Below, piece after piece: positions 1-12,234 of a DNA stretch of 58,282 nucleotides. How positions within the stretch are numbered: position 1 is the stretch's first letter; each line of letters begins with the position of its first letter. The stretch lies in contig CAMFCQ010000008.1 of NCBI GenBank assembly GCA_945948915.1, forward strand, positions 1-58,282, given 5' to 3'. The position numbers and the translations under genes are program-made. The notes under the pieces were generated by a model. It had not been told where the DNA came from, ran no database searches, and saw only the letters and a program-made list of their open reading frames with translations. The DNA comes from an uncultured Clostridia bacterium (GTDB taxonomy: Bacteria > Bacillota > Clostridia > Christensenellales > Aristaeellaceae).

Positions 1-1627
<1,627 letters not shown>

Positions 1628-1644
1628 GAGAGGAGGAAGGACCT

Positions 1645-4170
<2,526 letters not shown>

Positions 4171-4184
4171 TACAGCGCTTCTGA

Positions 4185-4222
4185 GGGAGCCGATGGGCCA
4201 AGCCCCCGTCGGCTCCCCTTTT
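4185..4222 (+). terminator. Rho-independent terminator of gyrBA
   Basis: Stem GGGAGCCGA (4185-4193) pairs with TCGGCTCCC (4209-4217), with a further inner GGGC/GCCC pairing, followed by CTTTT. It lies 15 bases after the gyrA stop. Confidence 0.8.
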
Positions 4223-4231
4223 GCGAACCGG

Positions 4232-4340
4232 CATGATGATGCTTTGCAAAGATATCTGCCAAGGGGGGACGTTGGGCTGCCGCCCAAACCTGCCTGAGGG
4301 ATATTATCCCTCAGACTCCCTTCTTCGCTTCGCGCATGCA
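4232..4340 (+). repeat. Dispersed two-hairpin intergenic repeat, copy 1
   Basis: Contains two adjacent hairpins, TTGGGC-tgcc-GCCCAA and CTGAGGGA-tatta-TCCCTCAG, then ACTCCCTTCTTCGCTTCGCGC. The same run of about 65 bases occurs in the same orientation at 40471-40534 and in reverse at 40079-40140. The loop between the two CTGAGGGA arms differs between copies (tatta, cgcag, cgtg), while the stems are kept. It sits in the gap between gyrA and the exporter gene and codes for nothing visible. Confidence 0.75.
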
Positions 4341-4396
4341 AAAGCAACTTTGTAGAGCGAAAACAGCATTATAGCGTAAATAAGGGGAGAATGACG

Positions 4397-5293
4397 ATGA
4401 GGATGAACAAGGCGCTGCTTGTGTTTCTGGCTGTCGCGGGCGTGAGCGTATCCGGCCCGATGGTCAAGTGGTCGCTCGCCTGCGGCGCATCGCCGGTGAT
4501 GATCGCGTTTGGACGCATGCTCCTCTCCGCGATGCTCCTCCTGATCCCCGCGCTCAGGAGCGGCGAGCTTAAGCAGGTGCTGCGCGCGCCGAAGCGCCAG
4601 CTTGCGCTGGCCTGCGCGGCGGGCCTGCTGCTCGCCCTGCATTACACGGCGTGGATGACCAGCCTGAGCTTTGCCTCCACGTTTGTCTCCACCGCGCTGG
4701 TGTGTACGCAGCCGCTGTTTGTCGCGGCGCTCTCCGGCATCCTGCTGCACGAGCCGATCAAGCGCGAGGCGATTCCCGGCGCGGTGGTGGCGGTGATCGG
4801 CGCGGCGCTGATCGCGCTGCTGTCCATGACCGGCGAGCACGGCAGCCTGCTGGGCGACGTGCTGGCGCTCATCGGCGCAGTGTTCATCGCGGGGCACTGG
4901 CTGTGTGGGCGCGCAGCGAGAAAGAACCTGCCCGCGCTGGGGTACATGACGTTTGTGTACCTGACGACAGCCGTGTGCCTGCTGGGCTTCTCTCCGCTGC
5001 TGGGCGGCTTTCAGGTCACACGCGCGTCACTGGGCGGCATTGCGGTGCTGGCACTGGCGTGCACGCTGGGCGGTCATGCGCTGATGACCTATCTGCTAGG
5101 CTATGTCAGCGCGGACGTGGTCTCCTTTGCGCTGCTGGGCGAGCCCATCGGTGCAGCCATCTGGGCGCTGATCCTCTTCAGGGAGCCGGTGACGCTGCCG
5201 CTGCTCATCGGCGGTCTGACGGTCATTGCCGGCCTGGCGATGTACACCCGGGGCGAAATGATCGCCGCAAAGCGCGAAGACCGCTGCAATTGA
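4397..5293 (+). CDS. EamA/DMT-superfamily membrane transporter
   Basis: Predicted metabolite exporter of the drug/metabolite transporter superfamily, about 298 residues with ten hydrophobic segments arranged as two EamA repeats, each of about 140 residues. The substrate cannot be read from sequence. Three in-frame ATGs lie at 4391, 4397 and 4403; the AGGGGAG at 4383-4389 is best spaced for 4397 and is almost contiguous with 4391. The repeat HEPIKREAIPGAV followed by GEPIGAAIWA is typical of the family (conserved E-P in each half). The gene stands alone between the gyrA terminator and the asnS promoter. Confidence 0.85.
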   Translation: MRMNKALLVFLAVAGVSVSGPMVKWSLACGASPVMIAFGRMLLSAMLLLIPALRSGELKQVLRAPKRQLALACAAGLLLALHYTAWMTSLSFASTFVSTALVCTQPLFVAALSGILLHEPIKREAIPGAVVAVIGAALIALLSMTGEHGSLLGDVLALIGAVFIAGHWLCGRAARKNLPALGYMTFVYLTTAVCLLGFSPLLGGFQVTRASLGGIAVLALACTLGGHALMTYLLGYVSADVVSFALLGEPIGAAIWALILFREPVTLPLLIGGLTVIAGLAMYTRGEMIAAKREDRCN

Positions 5294-5296
5294 CCC

Positions 5297-5325
5297 TTGC
5301 TATTCCTGCGTTTTTTTGATATGAT
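5297..5325 (+). promoter_or_regulatory. Promoter of asnS
   Basis: TTGCTA (5297-5302), 17-base spacer, TATGAT (5320-5325). The leader to the asnS ATG is about 50 bases and contains a GC-rich hairpin near 5347-5366 (GCGCGCA/TGCGCGC). It is too short for a T-box riboswitch. Confidence 0.65.
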
Positions 5326-5382
5326 ATCTCCATTGAATTTAGAAAACGCGCGCAGGCTGTGCGCGCGGAAGGAAGGCAGAAT

Positions 5383-6756
5383 ATGAGCGAAATCAAGGTG
5401 GTTGATCTGCGCGAGCTCTTGGCGGATCAGCAGGCGTTTGTCGATAAAACCGTGACCGTACAGGGCTGGGTCCGCAATCACCGCAAGCAGAAGAACATCG
5501 GCTTCATCGAATTCTTTGACGGCACCGCGTTTGCGCCGATGCAGATCGTCTACGACGAGCAGGTGGAGGGCTTTGCGGATGTGCAGGCCATCCGCAACGG
5601 CGCAGCCATCTGCGCCACCGGCAAGCTCGTGTTGAGCCCGAAGGGCCAGCTGGAGATGCAGGCGCAGCATGTGGCGCTGGAGGGCGACTGCTCCGAGGAC
5701 TACCCGCTGCAGCCCAAGCGCCACAGCCTGGAGTTCCTGCGCGAGATCGCGTACTTGCGTCCGCGCACCCGCCTGTTCCAGGCGGTCTTCCGCGTGCGCT
5801 CTATCGCGGCGCAGGCCATCCACAACTACTTCCAGGCTCGCGGCTATGTCTATGTGCATACCCCGCTGATCACCGGCAACGACGCGGAGGGCGCGGGCAA
5901 CACCTTCACCGTGACCACCGCCGAGATGGGCAAGCCCTACAAGGCGGAGGAGGACTTCTTCGGCCATGCGACGGCCCTGGCGGTCACCGGCCAGCTGGAG
6001 GGCGAGACCTACGCCATGGCGTACAAGCGCATCTACACCTTTGGCCCGACCTTCCGCGCGGAGAACTCCAACACGAAGACCCACGCCGCGGAGTTCTGGA
6101 TGATCGAGCCGGAGGTCTGCTTCTGCGACCTTGACCAGCTGATGGATCTGGAGGAGGACTTCCTCAAGGCCATCGTGCAGGAGGTGCTCGACAAGGCGAT
6201 GCCGGAGCTTGTGTTCCTGCAGGGCTATGCCAAGAGCAACCTGATCGAGAAGCTGCAGGCGCTCACCAAGTCCACCGTCGCCCGCGTGACCCACGAGGAG
6301 GCCATCACCATCCTGCGCAACGCGCCGGTGACGTTCGAGCACGAGGCGCAGTACGGCGAGGACATCTTCAAGGAGCACGAGAAGTATCTGTGCGACGTGC
6401 ACTTCAAGTCCCCGGTGTTCGTCTACGACTGGCCCAAGGACATCAAGGCGTTCTACATGTACCAGAACGACGACGGCAAGACCGTCGCCGCGGTCGATCT
6501 GCTCGTGCCGGGCTCCGGAGAGCTGATGGGCGGCAGCCAGCGCGAGACCCGCTATGAGCTGCTGGTGGAGCGCATGAATCAACTGGGTATCTCCACTGAG
6601 TCCCTTGATTGGTACATCAACCTGCGCCGCTTCGGCGGATGCACGCATTCCGGCTTCGGCATGGGCTTCGAGCGCTTGGTGATGTACCTCACCGACATCG
6701 AGAACATCCGCGACGTGATCCCGTATCCGCGCACGCCGGGCAACTGCGATTTCTGA
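5383..6756 (+). CDS. asnS: Asparaginyl-tRNA synthetase
   Basis: Class IIb aminoacyl-tRNA synthetase that charges tRNA-Asn, 457 residues, the usual size. The N-terminal OB-fold anticodon-binding domain (VTVQGWVRNHRKQKNIGFIEF) covers about residues 20-105. Class II motif 2 is seen as FRAENSNTKTHAAEFWMIEPE, and motif 3 as GFGMGFERLVMYL near the C-terminus. ATG 5383 follows GGAAGGAAGG; an in-frame start at 5359 would add eight residues without a ribosome binding site. The next gene begins one base after the stop. Its cognate tRNA-Asn(GTT) is 2.4 kb downstream. Confidence 0.97.
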   Translation: MSEIKVVDLRELLADQQAFVDKTVTVQGWVRNHRKQKNIGFIEFFDGTAFAPMQIVYDEQVEGFADVQAIRNGAAICATGKLVLSPKGQLEMQAQHVALEGDCSEDYPLQPKRHSLEFLREIAYLRPRTRLFQAVFRVRSIAAQAIHNYFQARGYVYVHTPLITGNDAEGAGNTFTVTTAEMGKPYKAEEDFFGHATALAVTGQLEGETYAMAYKRIYTFGPTFRAENSNTKTHAAEFWMIEPEVCFCDLDQLMDLEEDFLKAIVQEVLDKAMPELVFLQGYAKSNLIEKLQALTKSTVARVTHEEAITILRNAPVTFEHEAQYGEDIFKEHEKYLCDVHFKSPVFVYDWPKDIKAFYMYQNDDGKTVAAVDLLVPGSGELMGGSQRETRYELLVERMNQLGISTESLDWYINLRRFGGCTHSGFGMGFERLVMYLTDIENIRDVIPYPRTPGNCDF

Positions 6757-6757
6757 T

Positions 6758-7495
6758 ATGGACGAAAGATTTGTACGGACTGCCCTCATCTTTGGCGATG
6801 AGGGCATGTCCCGTTTACGGCGCGCGCGCGTGGCGGTGTTCGGCGTCGGCGGCGTCGGCGGGCACTGCGTGCAGGCGCTGGCGCGCGCGGGCGTAGGCGA
6901 GATTGACGTGTTTGACGACGACGTGGTCTCGCTGACCAACATCAACCGTCAGGCCGTCGCCATGAGCTCGACGGTCGGCCGGCCGAAGGTCGAGGTCATC
7001 CGCGACCAGATTCTGGACATCAACCCCGAGGCAGTCGTGACCTGTCACCGGATGTTCTACACGCCGGAGACGGCGGACGCGGTCGATCTGTCCGTCTATG
7101 CCTACGTTGTCGATGCGATTGACACGGTGAAGGCAAAGGTGGAGCTCATCTGCCGCGCCAATGCCGCGGGCGTGCCCATCATCAGCGCCATGGGCGCGGG
7201 CAACAAGCTCGATCCCACACGCTTTGAGGTAGCGGATCTGTCCAAAACCAGCGTCTGCCCACTGTGCCGCGTGATGCGCACGCAGCTCAAAAAGCGGGGG
7301 ATTGCGCGCCACAAGGTCGTCTATTCCCAAGAAGAACCGGTGCGCGTCGTCGCGGATGCGTTAAACGGCCGCCATGCGCCCGGCAGCGTCAGCTTTGTGC
7401 CGCCGGTGATGGGGCTGATTCTGGCCGGCGAGGTCATCAAGGATCTGGTGAACGGAGGGAAAATGGAATGCAGGCACAGCAGAAATACGCTGTGA
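6758..7495 (+). CDS. tcdA: tRNA threonylcarbamoyladenosine dehydratase
   Basis: ThiF/E1-like enzyme (TcdA, also called CsdL) that converts t6A37 of tRNA to the cyclic form ct6A using ATP. 245 residues. It has the nucleotide-binding GVGGVGGHCVQALARAG near residue 28, the conserved INRQ, and the family's VCPLCRVMRTQLKKRG region near residue 167, where the two cysteines are seen. It starts one base after the asnS stop and overlaps the following gene by 28 bases, so the three genes appear to form one operon. Its role in decoding fits its place beside an aminoacyl-tRNA synthetase. MoeB/ThiF is the alternative, but no molybdopterin or thiamine gene is nearby. Confidence 0.92.
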   Translation: MDERFVRTALIFGDEGMSRLRRARVAVFGVGGVGGHCVQALARAGVGEIDVFDDDVVSLTNINRQAVAMSSTVGRPKVEVIRDQILDINPEAVVTCHRMFYTPETADAVDLSVYAYVVDAIDTVKAKVELICRANAAGVPIISAMGAGNKLDPTRFEVADLSKTSVCPLCRVMRTQLKKRGIARHKVVYSQEEPVRVVADALNGRHAPGSVSFVPPVMGLILAGEVIKDLVNGGKMECRHSRNTL

Positions 7496-8298
7496 GCGAG
7501 GAGACGACGCTCGCGTTCAAGCGCCACATTCTGCAGAGATCGGGCGCCTTTGCGTCAGAACCGGTGGTCGATCTGTATCGTGTGAATCTGCTGGCGCAGA
7601 TGCTCGATCGCTATGACGAGCTGCGCGGCAAGGGAATGGGCGAGGTGACCAGCCAGAGCCGCGTGCTGTATGAGTTTGACGACATCGCGGCCAGAATGCG
7701 CGAGCAGGGCTTTGCGGAGATGGAGACGCCGGACGAGGCGCCCGTCGATTCCCGCTGGCCGCAGATGAGCGAGGCGGAGGCCATGCGGTACGTGCAGGAG
7801 CGCGACGCCTATATGCACCGTCAGGCGATGGGCACGGCGCTGTGCTCGGCCTGCGTGACACCGCTGATGATCGGCGCAGCGCTGACGGAGTTCTGGTTCA
7901 GCGACGCGTTTTCGATGCTGGGGATGGTAGGCATGTTTGCCATGATCGGCACGGGCGTCTACGCGATGGCGACGGCGGTGAAGCCGAATAAGCAGACCAC
8001 CGTCAAGAAGGGCAAATTCTCCCTTGGCGCCCGCACGCGCGCCAGGCTGGAACGGATGCATGAGGAAGTGGAGCGCAAGGCGCGCGGCCGCTTTGGCAAG
8101 GGCGTCGCCATGCTGGTCACCTGCGTGATTCCGCTGTTTGCCGGCGCGGCGCTCTCGGAGCTCTGGCTGTCTGACGGCTGGCCGGTGCTGGGGCTGGCGG
8201 GCATGTTTGTCATGATCGGCGCGGGCGTGTATGAGCTGGTCATGGCCGACGGCGAGCGCAAGACCATGAAGCATCTGCTCTCCGAAAAGGAATCATGA
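7468..8298 (+). CDS. Unassigned membrane protein with two copies of a 50-residue hairpin module
   Basis: I do not recognise a named family. The start chosen is ATG 7468, eight bases after GGAGGG (7454-7459); 276 residues. Residues 1-115 are soluble and charged. Residues 121-170 and 211-260 are a duplicated membrane module, each with two hydrophobic segments and the shared pattern GAAL-x-E-x-W-x-SD...LG...GMF-x-MIG-x-GVY; I count 26 identities over 50 aligned positions with no gap, at a spacing of exactly 90 residues. The linker between the copies is basic. It overlaps the end of tcdA and is followed by a strong bidirectional terminator. Function is unknown. Confidence 0.8.
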   Translation: MQAQQKYAVSEETTLAFKRHILQRSGAFASEPVVDLYRVNLLAQMLDRYDELRGKGMGEVTSQSRVLYEFDDIAARMREQGFAEMETPDEAPVDSRWPQMSEAEAMRYVQERDAYMHRQAMGTALCSACVTPLMIGAALTEFWFSDAFSMLGMVGMFAMIGTGVYAMATAVKPNKQTTVKKGKFSLGARTRARLERMHEEVERKARGRFGKGVAMLVTCVIPLFAGAALSELWLSDGWPVLGLAGMFVMIGAGVYELVMADGERKTMKHLLSEKES

Positions 8299-8303
8299 AA
8301 AAG

Positions 8304-8334
8304 CCGCGGCAGAGCGTTCTGCCGCGGTTCTTTG
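8304..8334. terminator. Bidirectional terminator between convergent genes
   Basis: Perfect 10-bp stem CCGCGGCAGA (8304-8313) with TCTGCCGCGG (8318-8327), flanked by AAAAAG on the left and TTCTTT on the right. It can end transcripts from both the upstream plus-strand operon and the minus-strand rhomboid-like gene. Confidence 0.85.
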
Positions 8335-8340
8335 CAGGCC

Positions 8341-9006
8341 TTACCGGCGCATGGTTTTGCGGAAATTGTAGCGCGTCTTCCAGTACTGGGACTCGCGGCG
8401 CAGGGTATGCAGCAGATCGCCGCCCAGGAAGAGAATGACGTTGAGCAGGCACAGCACGATGTTCACGCGCGTGGATGCGCTGCCGACGATGAACTGCTGG
8501 AGATAGATCAGCACGTCCACCAGCGCAAGGTACTTCATCTTGATGGGCAGGATGCCGAAGAGATAGACCTCCTCGTTGGGGAAGATCGCGGCGAAGGCGA
8601 AGAAGAGCGAAAGATTGAGGTAGGTATTGGCGGCATAGCCGGTGAGCAGGCAGGCAACCCAGGCGCAGACCATGCCCACGATGTAATAGAGATTGAACTT
8701 GACCTTGCCCCAGCGGCGCTCCAGCGCGGTGCCAATCATATAGTAGAAATACAGTGCGAACAGCGCGAAGATCGGCGAGCTCGTCGGCGGAACGAACACG
8801 AACGTGAGCAGCCGCCAGATCTGGCCGCGCAGCAGCGCGCCGCGGGTGAGCACGATGGAGGAATATAACACGTTGCCCAGCGACGGCCAGACAAACATGA
8901 GAATATACACAAGGCCCTGACCGATGACGATGTACTTCATCAGATCGGCAATGGTATAACGGCGAAGCCTGCGCTCGAGATCGTAGTTGATGGGATTGTT
9001 GTTCAA
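8341..9006 (-). CDS. Rhomboid-like integral membrane protein, probably not a protease
   Basis: 221 residues, six or so hydrophobic segments. The sequence after the first membrane helix, RGQIWRLLTFVFVPP, resembles the L1 loop of rhomboid proteins (WR motif), and the order of helices fits the rhomboid/Derlin superfamily. The catalytic GxSG of rhomboid proteases is not visible: the corresponding helix reads YYIVGMVCAWVACLLTG, and no partner histidine in the usual late helix is evident. The C-terminus is basic. It starts at ATG 9006 and is transcribed toward the terminator at 8304-8334. Assignment to the superfamily rests on pattern only; a generic membrane protein is possible. Confidence 0.6.
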   Translation of the reverse strand: MNNNPINYDLERRLRRYTIADLMKYIVIGQGLVYILMFVWPSLGNVLYSSIVLTRGALLRGQIWRLLTFVFVPPTSSPIFALFALYFYYMIGTALERRWGKVKFNLYYIVGMVCAWVACLLTGYAANTYLNLSLFFAFAAIFPNEEVYLFGILPIKMKYLALVDVLIYLQQFIVGSASTRVNIVLCLLNVILFLGGDLLHTLRRESQYWKTRYNFRKTMRR

Positions 9007-9130
9007 GGTAAACCCTCCTTTGCGTATAGTATATCACATTTCCGCGCACAGTAAAACGGCCTGAAGCCGGATTTGCGCTGACCGGCGGCAGATTTGTGCC
9101 GGAACTTTTTCTGAAAATTTACTTTTGAGG

Positions 9131-9159
9131 TTGACAAACGGGCAAAAGGGCAGTATAAT
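9131..9159 (+). promoter_or_regulatory. Consensus promoter of tRNA-Asn
   Basis: Perfect TTGACA (9131-9136), 17-base spacer and perfect TATAAT (9154-9159). Transcription would begin about 30 bases before the tRNA. Confidence 0.9.
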
Positions 9160-9196
9160 AATCCCGTTCTCAGCGAGGGAAAACAAAATTCCATAT

Positions 9197-9271
<75 letters not shown>

Positions 9272-9277
9272 TAAGCG

Positions 9278-9317
9278 AAACCTCTTTTGTCCGAACAGGC
9301 AAGAGAGGTTTTTCTTT
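9278..9317 (+). terminator. Terminator of tRNA-Asn
   Basis: AAACCTCT (9278-9285) pairs with AGAGGTTT (9304-9311), followed by TTTCTTT. Confidence 0.8.
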
Positions 9318-9364
9318 ATGATTGCAGAATGGTATGATAGAATAAGAATAAAGGCAGTGATCCC

Positions 9365-9844
9365 ATGAAATATGCGTCCGTTGACAGGTTATCCGATTTT
9401 GAGTTTCATGACGCAGAGATAGAGCTTGTTTCTTTCACGGAGCATCAGCTGATCGTTCAGGCCCAATACCTGAATGTTCATCAGGATGCAGCGCAAAACC
9501 CGTTTGAATCCGATATGGAAATCGATCGTGCGCGCATGACGTTTGATGGATTTGATTGTATTTCATATGAGCCGGGGAGAGCGTTGGAGAGAGACGAGCA
9601 TGGGAAGTGGCATGCCCCTGAGCCGCAGGTGATCCTTTTCGGTGACGATGCGCGCTGCCGTTTCCTTGAACAGCTGAACGCCGGACTGACCCTTTACGAT
9701 TTTTACCCTCAGGAGGGGAAGACATACGTGATAGACGCCATGGCCATCGAGCCGTTTTTCTCGGCCTGCGTAACATTTGACCGGGTTGTCATCGCATGGG
9801 ACGAGTATAAAGCAGAAGCATGGTATGTGTCCAAAGAGGGCTGA
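9365..9844 (+). CDS. Hypothetical protein, AT-richer than its neighbours
   Basis: 159 residues, soluble, acidic, no signal peptide or membrane segment. I do not recognise the family. It opens with DFEFHDAEIELVSF, a pattern seen in small uncharacterised clostridial proteins and reminiscent of some immunity-type proteins, but no toxin gene is adjacent. Codon use is visibly less GC-biased than in surrounding genes (many ATT, GAT, TTT codons), and the gene lies directly after a tRNA, which together suggest later acquisition. The ribosome binding site is weak (AAGGCAG); an extended -10 (TGGTATGAT, 9330-9338) is a possible promoter. Confidence 0.65.
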   Translation: MKYASVDRLSDFEFHDAEIELVSFTEHQLIVQAQYLNVHQDAAQNPFESDMEIDRARMTFDGFDCISYEPGRALERDEHGKWHAPEPQVILFGDDARCRFLEQLNAGLTLYDFYPQEGKTYVIDAMAIEPFFSACVTFDRVVIAWDEYKAEAWYVSKEG

Positions 9845-9947
9845 TCAATCCGTCGGTGTTTTAGGACCGGCGGATTTTTTCTTGAGGCAGGAAAACTGCG
9901 CGTCCGTCATGAATTTCTTCAGAAGAGAGAAGAGGGAGGTGCTGCGC

Positions 9948-10823
9948 GTGCACAGGGTACAGGCCAAAGCGCTGCTGACCAAGTGGAACGGCATGAACGT
10001 CTACCGCGGCTGTGTGCACGGCTGCGTGTACTGCGATTCCCGAAGCACCTGCTATCAGTTCAGCCATCTGTTTGAGGATATCGAGGTCAAGGAGAACGCG
10101 CCCGAGCTGCTGGAGGAGATCCTCAGAAGCAAAAGAAAGAAGATCATGATTGGCTCCGGGTCGATGGCTGACCCGTATCAGCCATGCGAAAGGGAGCTTC
10201 TGCTGACCCGGCGCTGCCTCGAGGTCATCGAACGGTATGGGTTTGGGGCGACGGTCATCACGAAATCCGACCTCGTGCTGCGGGATATCGAGTTGTTTGA
10301 GCGCATCAACCGGAAGGCGAAGGCCGTTCTGCAGATGACGCTGACGATCGCGGACGACAGGCTGAGCGCCCTGCTGGAGCCGGGCGTGTGCCCCACGATG
10401 CGCCGCTGCGAGGTGCTCAAGGCGTTCAAGGCGCGCGGAATCCCGACCGTTGTCTGGATGACGCCGCTGCTGCCGCACCTGACGGACACGCGGGAGAATG
10501 TGGAGACGATCCTTGATTCCTGCGTTGACGCCGGGGTGAAGGGGATCATCTGCCCGTCCATCGGCATGACGCTGCGCGATGGAAACAGGGAGCATTACTA
10601 CAGGGCGCTTGACCGGCATTTCCCGGGGCTGTCGCAGGTTTACCGGCGGGAGTATGGACATGCGTATGAGGTTGTCAGCGCGCGAAACGACGAGCTGATG
10701 CGCCTGTTTCACGAGCGGTGCGAAGCGGCCGGCATCCTGCACGACTGGGACAGCTGCTTTGCGTACATCGCGGCGTTCCCGCAGCGATACGAGCAGACCA
10801 CGCTGTTTGACGCTCTGCGCTGA
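9948..10823 (+). CDS. SPL-family radical SAM protein
   Basis: Radical S-adenosylmethionine enzyme of the spore photoproduct lyase-like (Rv2578c-type) family, 291 residues. The cluster motif is CVHGCVYC (CX3CX2C), within NGMNVYRGCVHGCVYCDSRS close to the N-terminus as expected of this family. I chose GTG 9948 because AGGGAGG lies eight bases upstream (9933-9939) and the protein then begins MHRVQAKALLTKWNG, matching the family's usual start; an upstream ATG at 9909 would add 13 residues. A (beta/alpha)-barrel follows. It is probably not a true spore photoproduct lyase, which has a different architecture; the substrate is unknown. Confidence 0.88.
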   Translation: MHRVQAKALLTKWNGMNVYRGCVHGCVYCDSRSTCYQFSHLFEDIEVKENAPELLEEILRSKRKKIMIGSGSMADPYQPCERELLLTRRCLEVIERYGFGATVITKSDLVLRDIELFERINRKAKAVLQMTLTIADDRLSALLEPGVCPTMRRCEVLKAFKARGIPTVVWMTPLLPHLTDTRENVETILDSCVDAGVKGIICPSIGMTLRDGNREHYYRALDRHFPGLSQVYRREYGHAYEVVSARNDELMRLFHERCEAAGILHDWDSCFAYIAAFPQRYEQTTLFDALR

Positions 10824-11000
10824 CAGGGTACAGGGAGGAAAAGCGGATTGACCGGTGCCGGTCCTGCCGCGTGTCAGGCTGCACCGCTGCATGGAAATAT
10901 TTACCTGGTTTTTACATGAGATTTTCATAGTTTTCACGAAAGTGTGCTAACCTGAACAAATTTTGGGCAAAGAATTCATCTTTCTTCTTCAATAACCCAT

Positions 11001-11028
11001 TTACAGAAATTAGCAATTAAGGTATAAT
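11001..11028 (+). promoter_or_regulatory. Promoter of the dctPQM operon
   Basis: TTACAG (11001-11006), 16-base spacer, TATAAT (11023-11028). The 270-base gap from 10824 to 11096 is AT-richer than the coding DNA and holds no gene; the only other element seen is a short dyad ACCG/CGGT at 11046-11059 in the leader. Confidence 0.6.
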
Positions 11029-11096
11029 CTAATTATCGCATACTGACCGGGCTTGTCGGTATGACCACGCAACTCAAGAAAAAAGGAGAGACCAAC

Positions 11097-12119
11097 ATGA
11101 AAAAGTACTTTGCCCTGTTCCTGGCCCTGATGCTGACCCTGTCTCTGAGCATCGCCTGCGCGGAGACCAATCCGGATGACTACTATCTGGACATCAAGTT
11201 CTCCAACGTCTTCCAGCCGACCGAGTGGAACTACAAGGCTTCCCAGAAGCTCGCTGAGATGATCACCGAGCGCACCGAGGGCCACATCAACGTGACCTAC
11301 TACGGCCAGAATGAGCTGGACTGCTACGGCGACTCCGTGACCCAGGCGGTCAACGGCTCCCAGTGGATGGGCCTTGAGGAGCCGTCCCTGTTCGCCGACT
11401 ACTGTGCTGACGCCGCCGTGCTCATCGGCCCGATGCTCTACAGCAGCGACGCTGAGTACAACTACGTCATGGATTCCGACATCGTTGCCGACGTCAAGGC
11501 CCGTCTGGCGGAGGAGAATATCCACATCCTGGATACCCACTACTCCTTCGGCTTCCGCTCCGTCGTCACCAACCGCGACATCAAGAGCCCGGCTGACCTG
11601 AGCGGCGTCAAGCTGCGCGCGACCTCCTCCGCGATGTTCACCAAGACCGTCGAGTGCCTGGGCGCGATCCCGACCCCGATGTCCTTCACCGAGTGCCTGT
11701 CCGCCATCTCCTCCGGCGTGGTTGAGGGCTTCGAAGGCTCCACCTCCACCCTGGCCGGCGCCGGCGCTCCGTATGAGCTCGTCAAGAAGGTTGCCCTGAC
11801 CAACCACCTGATCGCCACCCGCTGGCTGTTCATGCCGGAAGACCTCTATCAGTCCATCCCGGAGAAGTGGCGCAACATCATCGACGAGTGCGCGCTGGAG
11901 TGCGGCATCTGGGAGCAGACCATGTGCTCCGAGGATGAGGACACCCAGAAGGCGATGCTCGCCGAGCATGGCGTGACCTGGAACGAGGTCGATCTCGACG
12001 CCTTCACCGCGGCCTGCGCCCCGGTGTATGACTGGCTGGTCGAGGAGTACGGCGCGGATCCGGAGCTGAAGGACAAGCTCGTCGCGCTCGTGCAGGACTT
12101 CCGTGCGACCCAGCAGTAA
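11097..12119 (+). CDS. dctP: TRAP transporter solute-binding protein
   Basis: Extracytoplasmic binding protein of a TRAP transporter, which takes up an organic acid with sodium or protons. 340 residues; start ATG 11097 after AAAGGAGAG. The signal peptide ends near ACA-ET; the cysteine there does not fit a good lipobox. The family's conserved arginine, which binds the substrate carboxylate, is seen in LSGVKLRATSSAM near residue 178. It is followed by the two permease genes dctQ and dctM, so the set is complete. The substrate is not predictable; the next operon handles glycerol-3-phosphate-like substrates, but that proximity is weak evidence. Confidence 0.92.
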   Translation: MKKYFALFLALMLTLSLSIACAETNPDDYYLDIKFSNVFQPTEWNYKASQKLAEMITERTEGHINVTYYGQNELDCYGDSVTQAVNGSQWMGLEEPSLFADYCADAAVLIGPMLYSSDAEYNYVMDSDIVADVKARLAEENIHILDTHYSFGFRSVVTNRDIKSPADLSGVKLRATSSAMFTKTVECLGAIPTPMSFTECLSAISSGVVEGFEGSTSTLAGAGAPYELVKKVALTNHLIATRWLFMPEDLYQSIPEKWRNIIDECALECGIWEQTMCSEDEDTQKAMLAEHGVTWNEVDLDAFTAACAPVYDWLVEEYGADPELKDKLVALVQDFRATQQ

Positions 12120-12163
12120 GCTGCCGCAGCGTCTTTAAGACGCACGATTCTGTTGAAATCATT

Positions 12164-12191
12164 GGACTGCCCGGGACCCCTCGGGCAGTCC
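12164..12191 (+). promoter_or_regulatory. Intercistronic hairpin between dctP and dctQ
   Basis: Perfect 10-bp stem GGACTGCCCG (12164-12173) with CGGGCAGTCC (12182-12191), followed by GTATTC, so no T-run. Such hairpins after a binding-protein gene commonly stabilise its message or partly stop transcription, giving more binding protein than permease. Confidence 0.6.
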
Positions 12192-12234
12192 GTATTCACG
12201 CACATTCTACCGATCCACGTTTGAGGTTTGATTC

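Noticed and set aside
5326-5382. T-box riboswitch before asnS
   Set aside because: The leader is only about 50 bases and has no specifier loop or antiterminator sequence.
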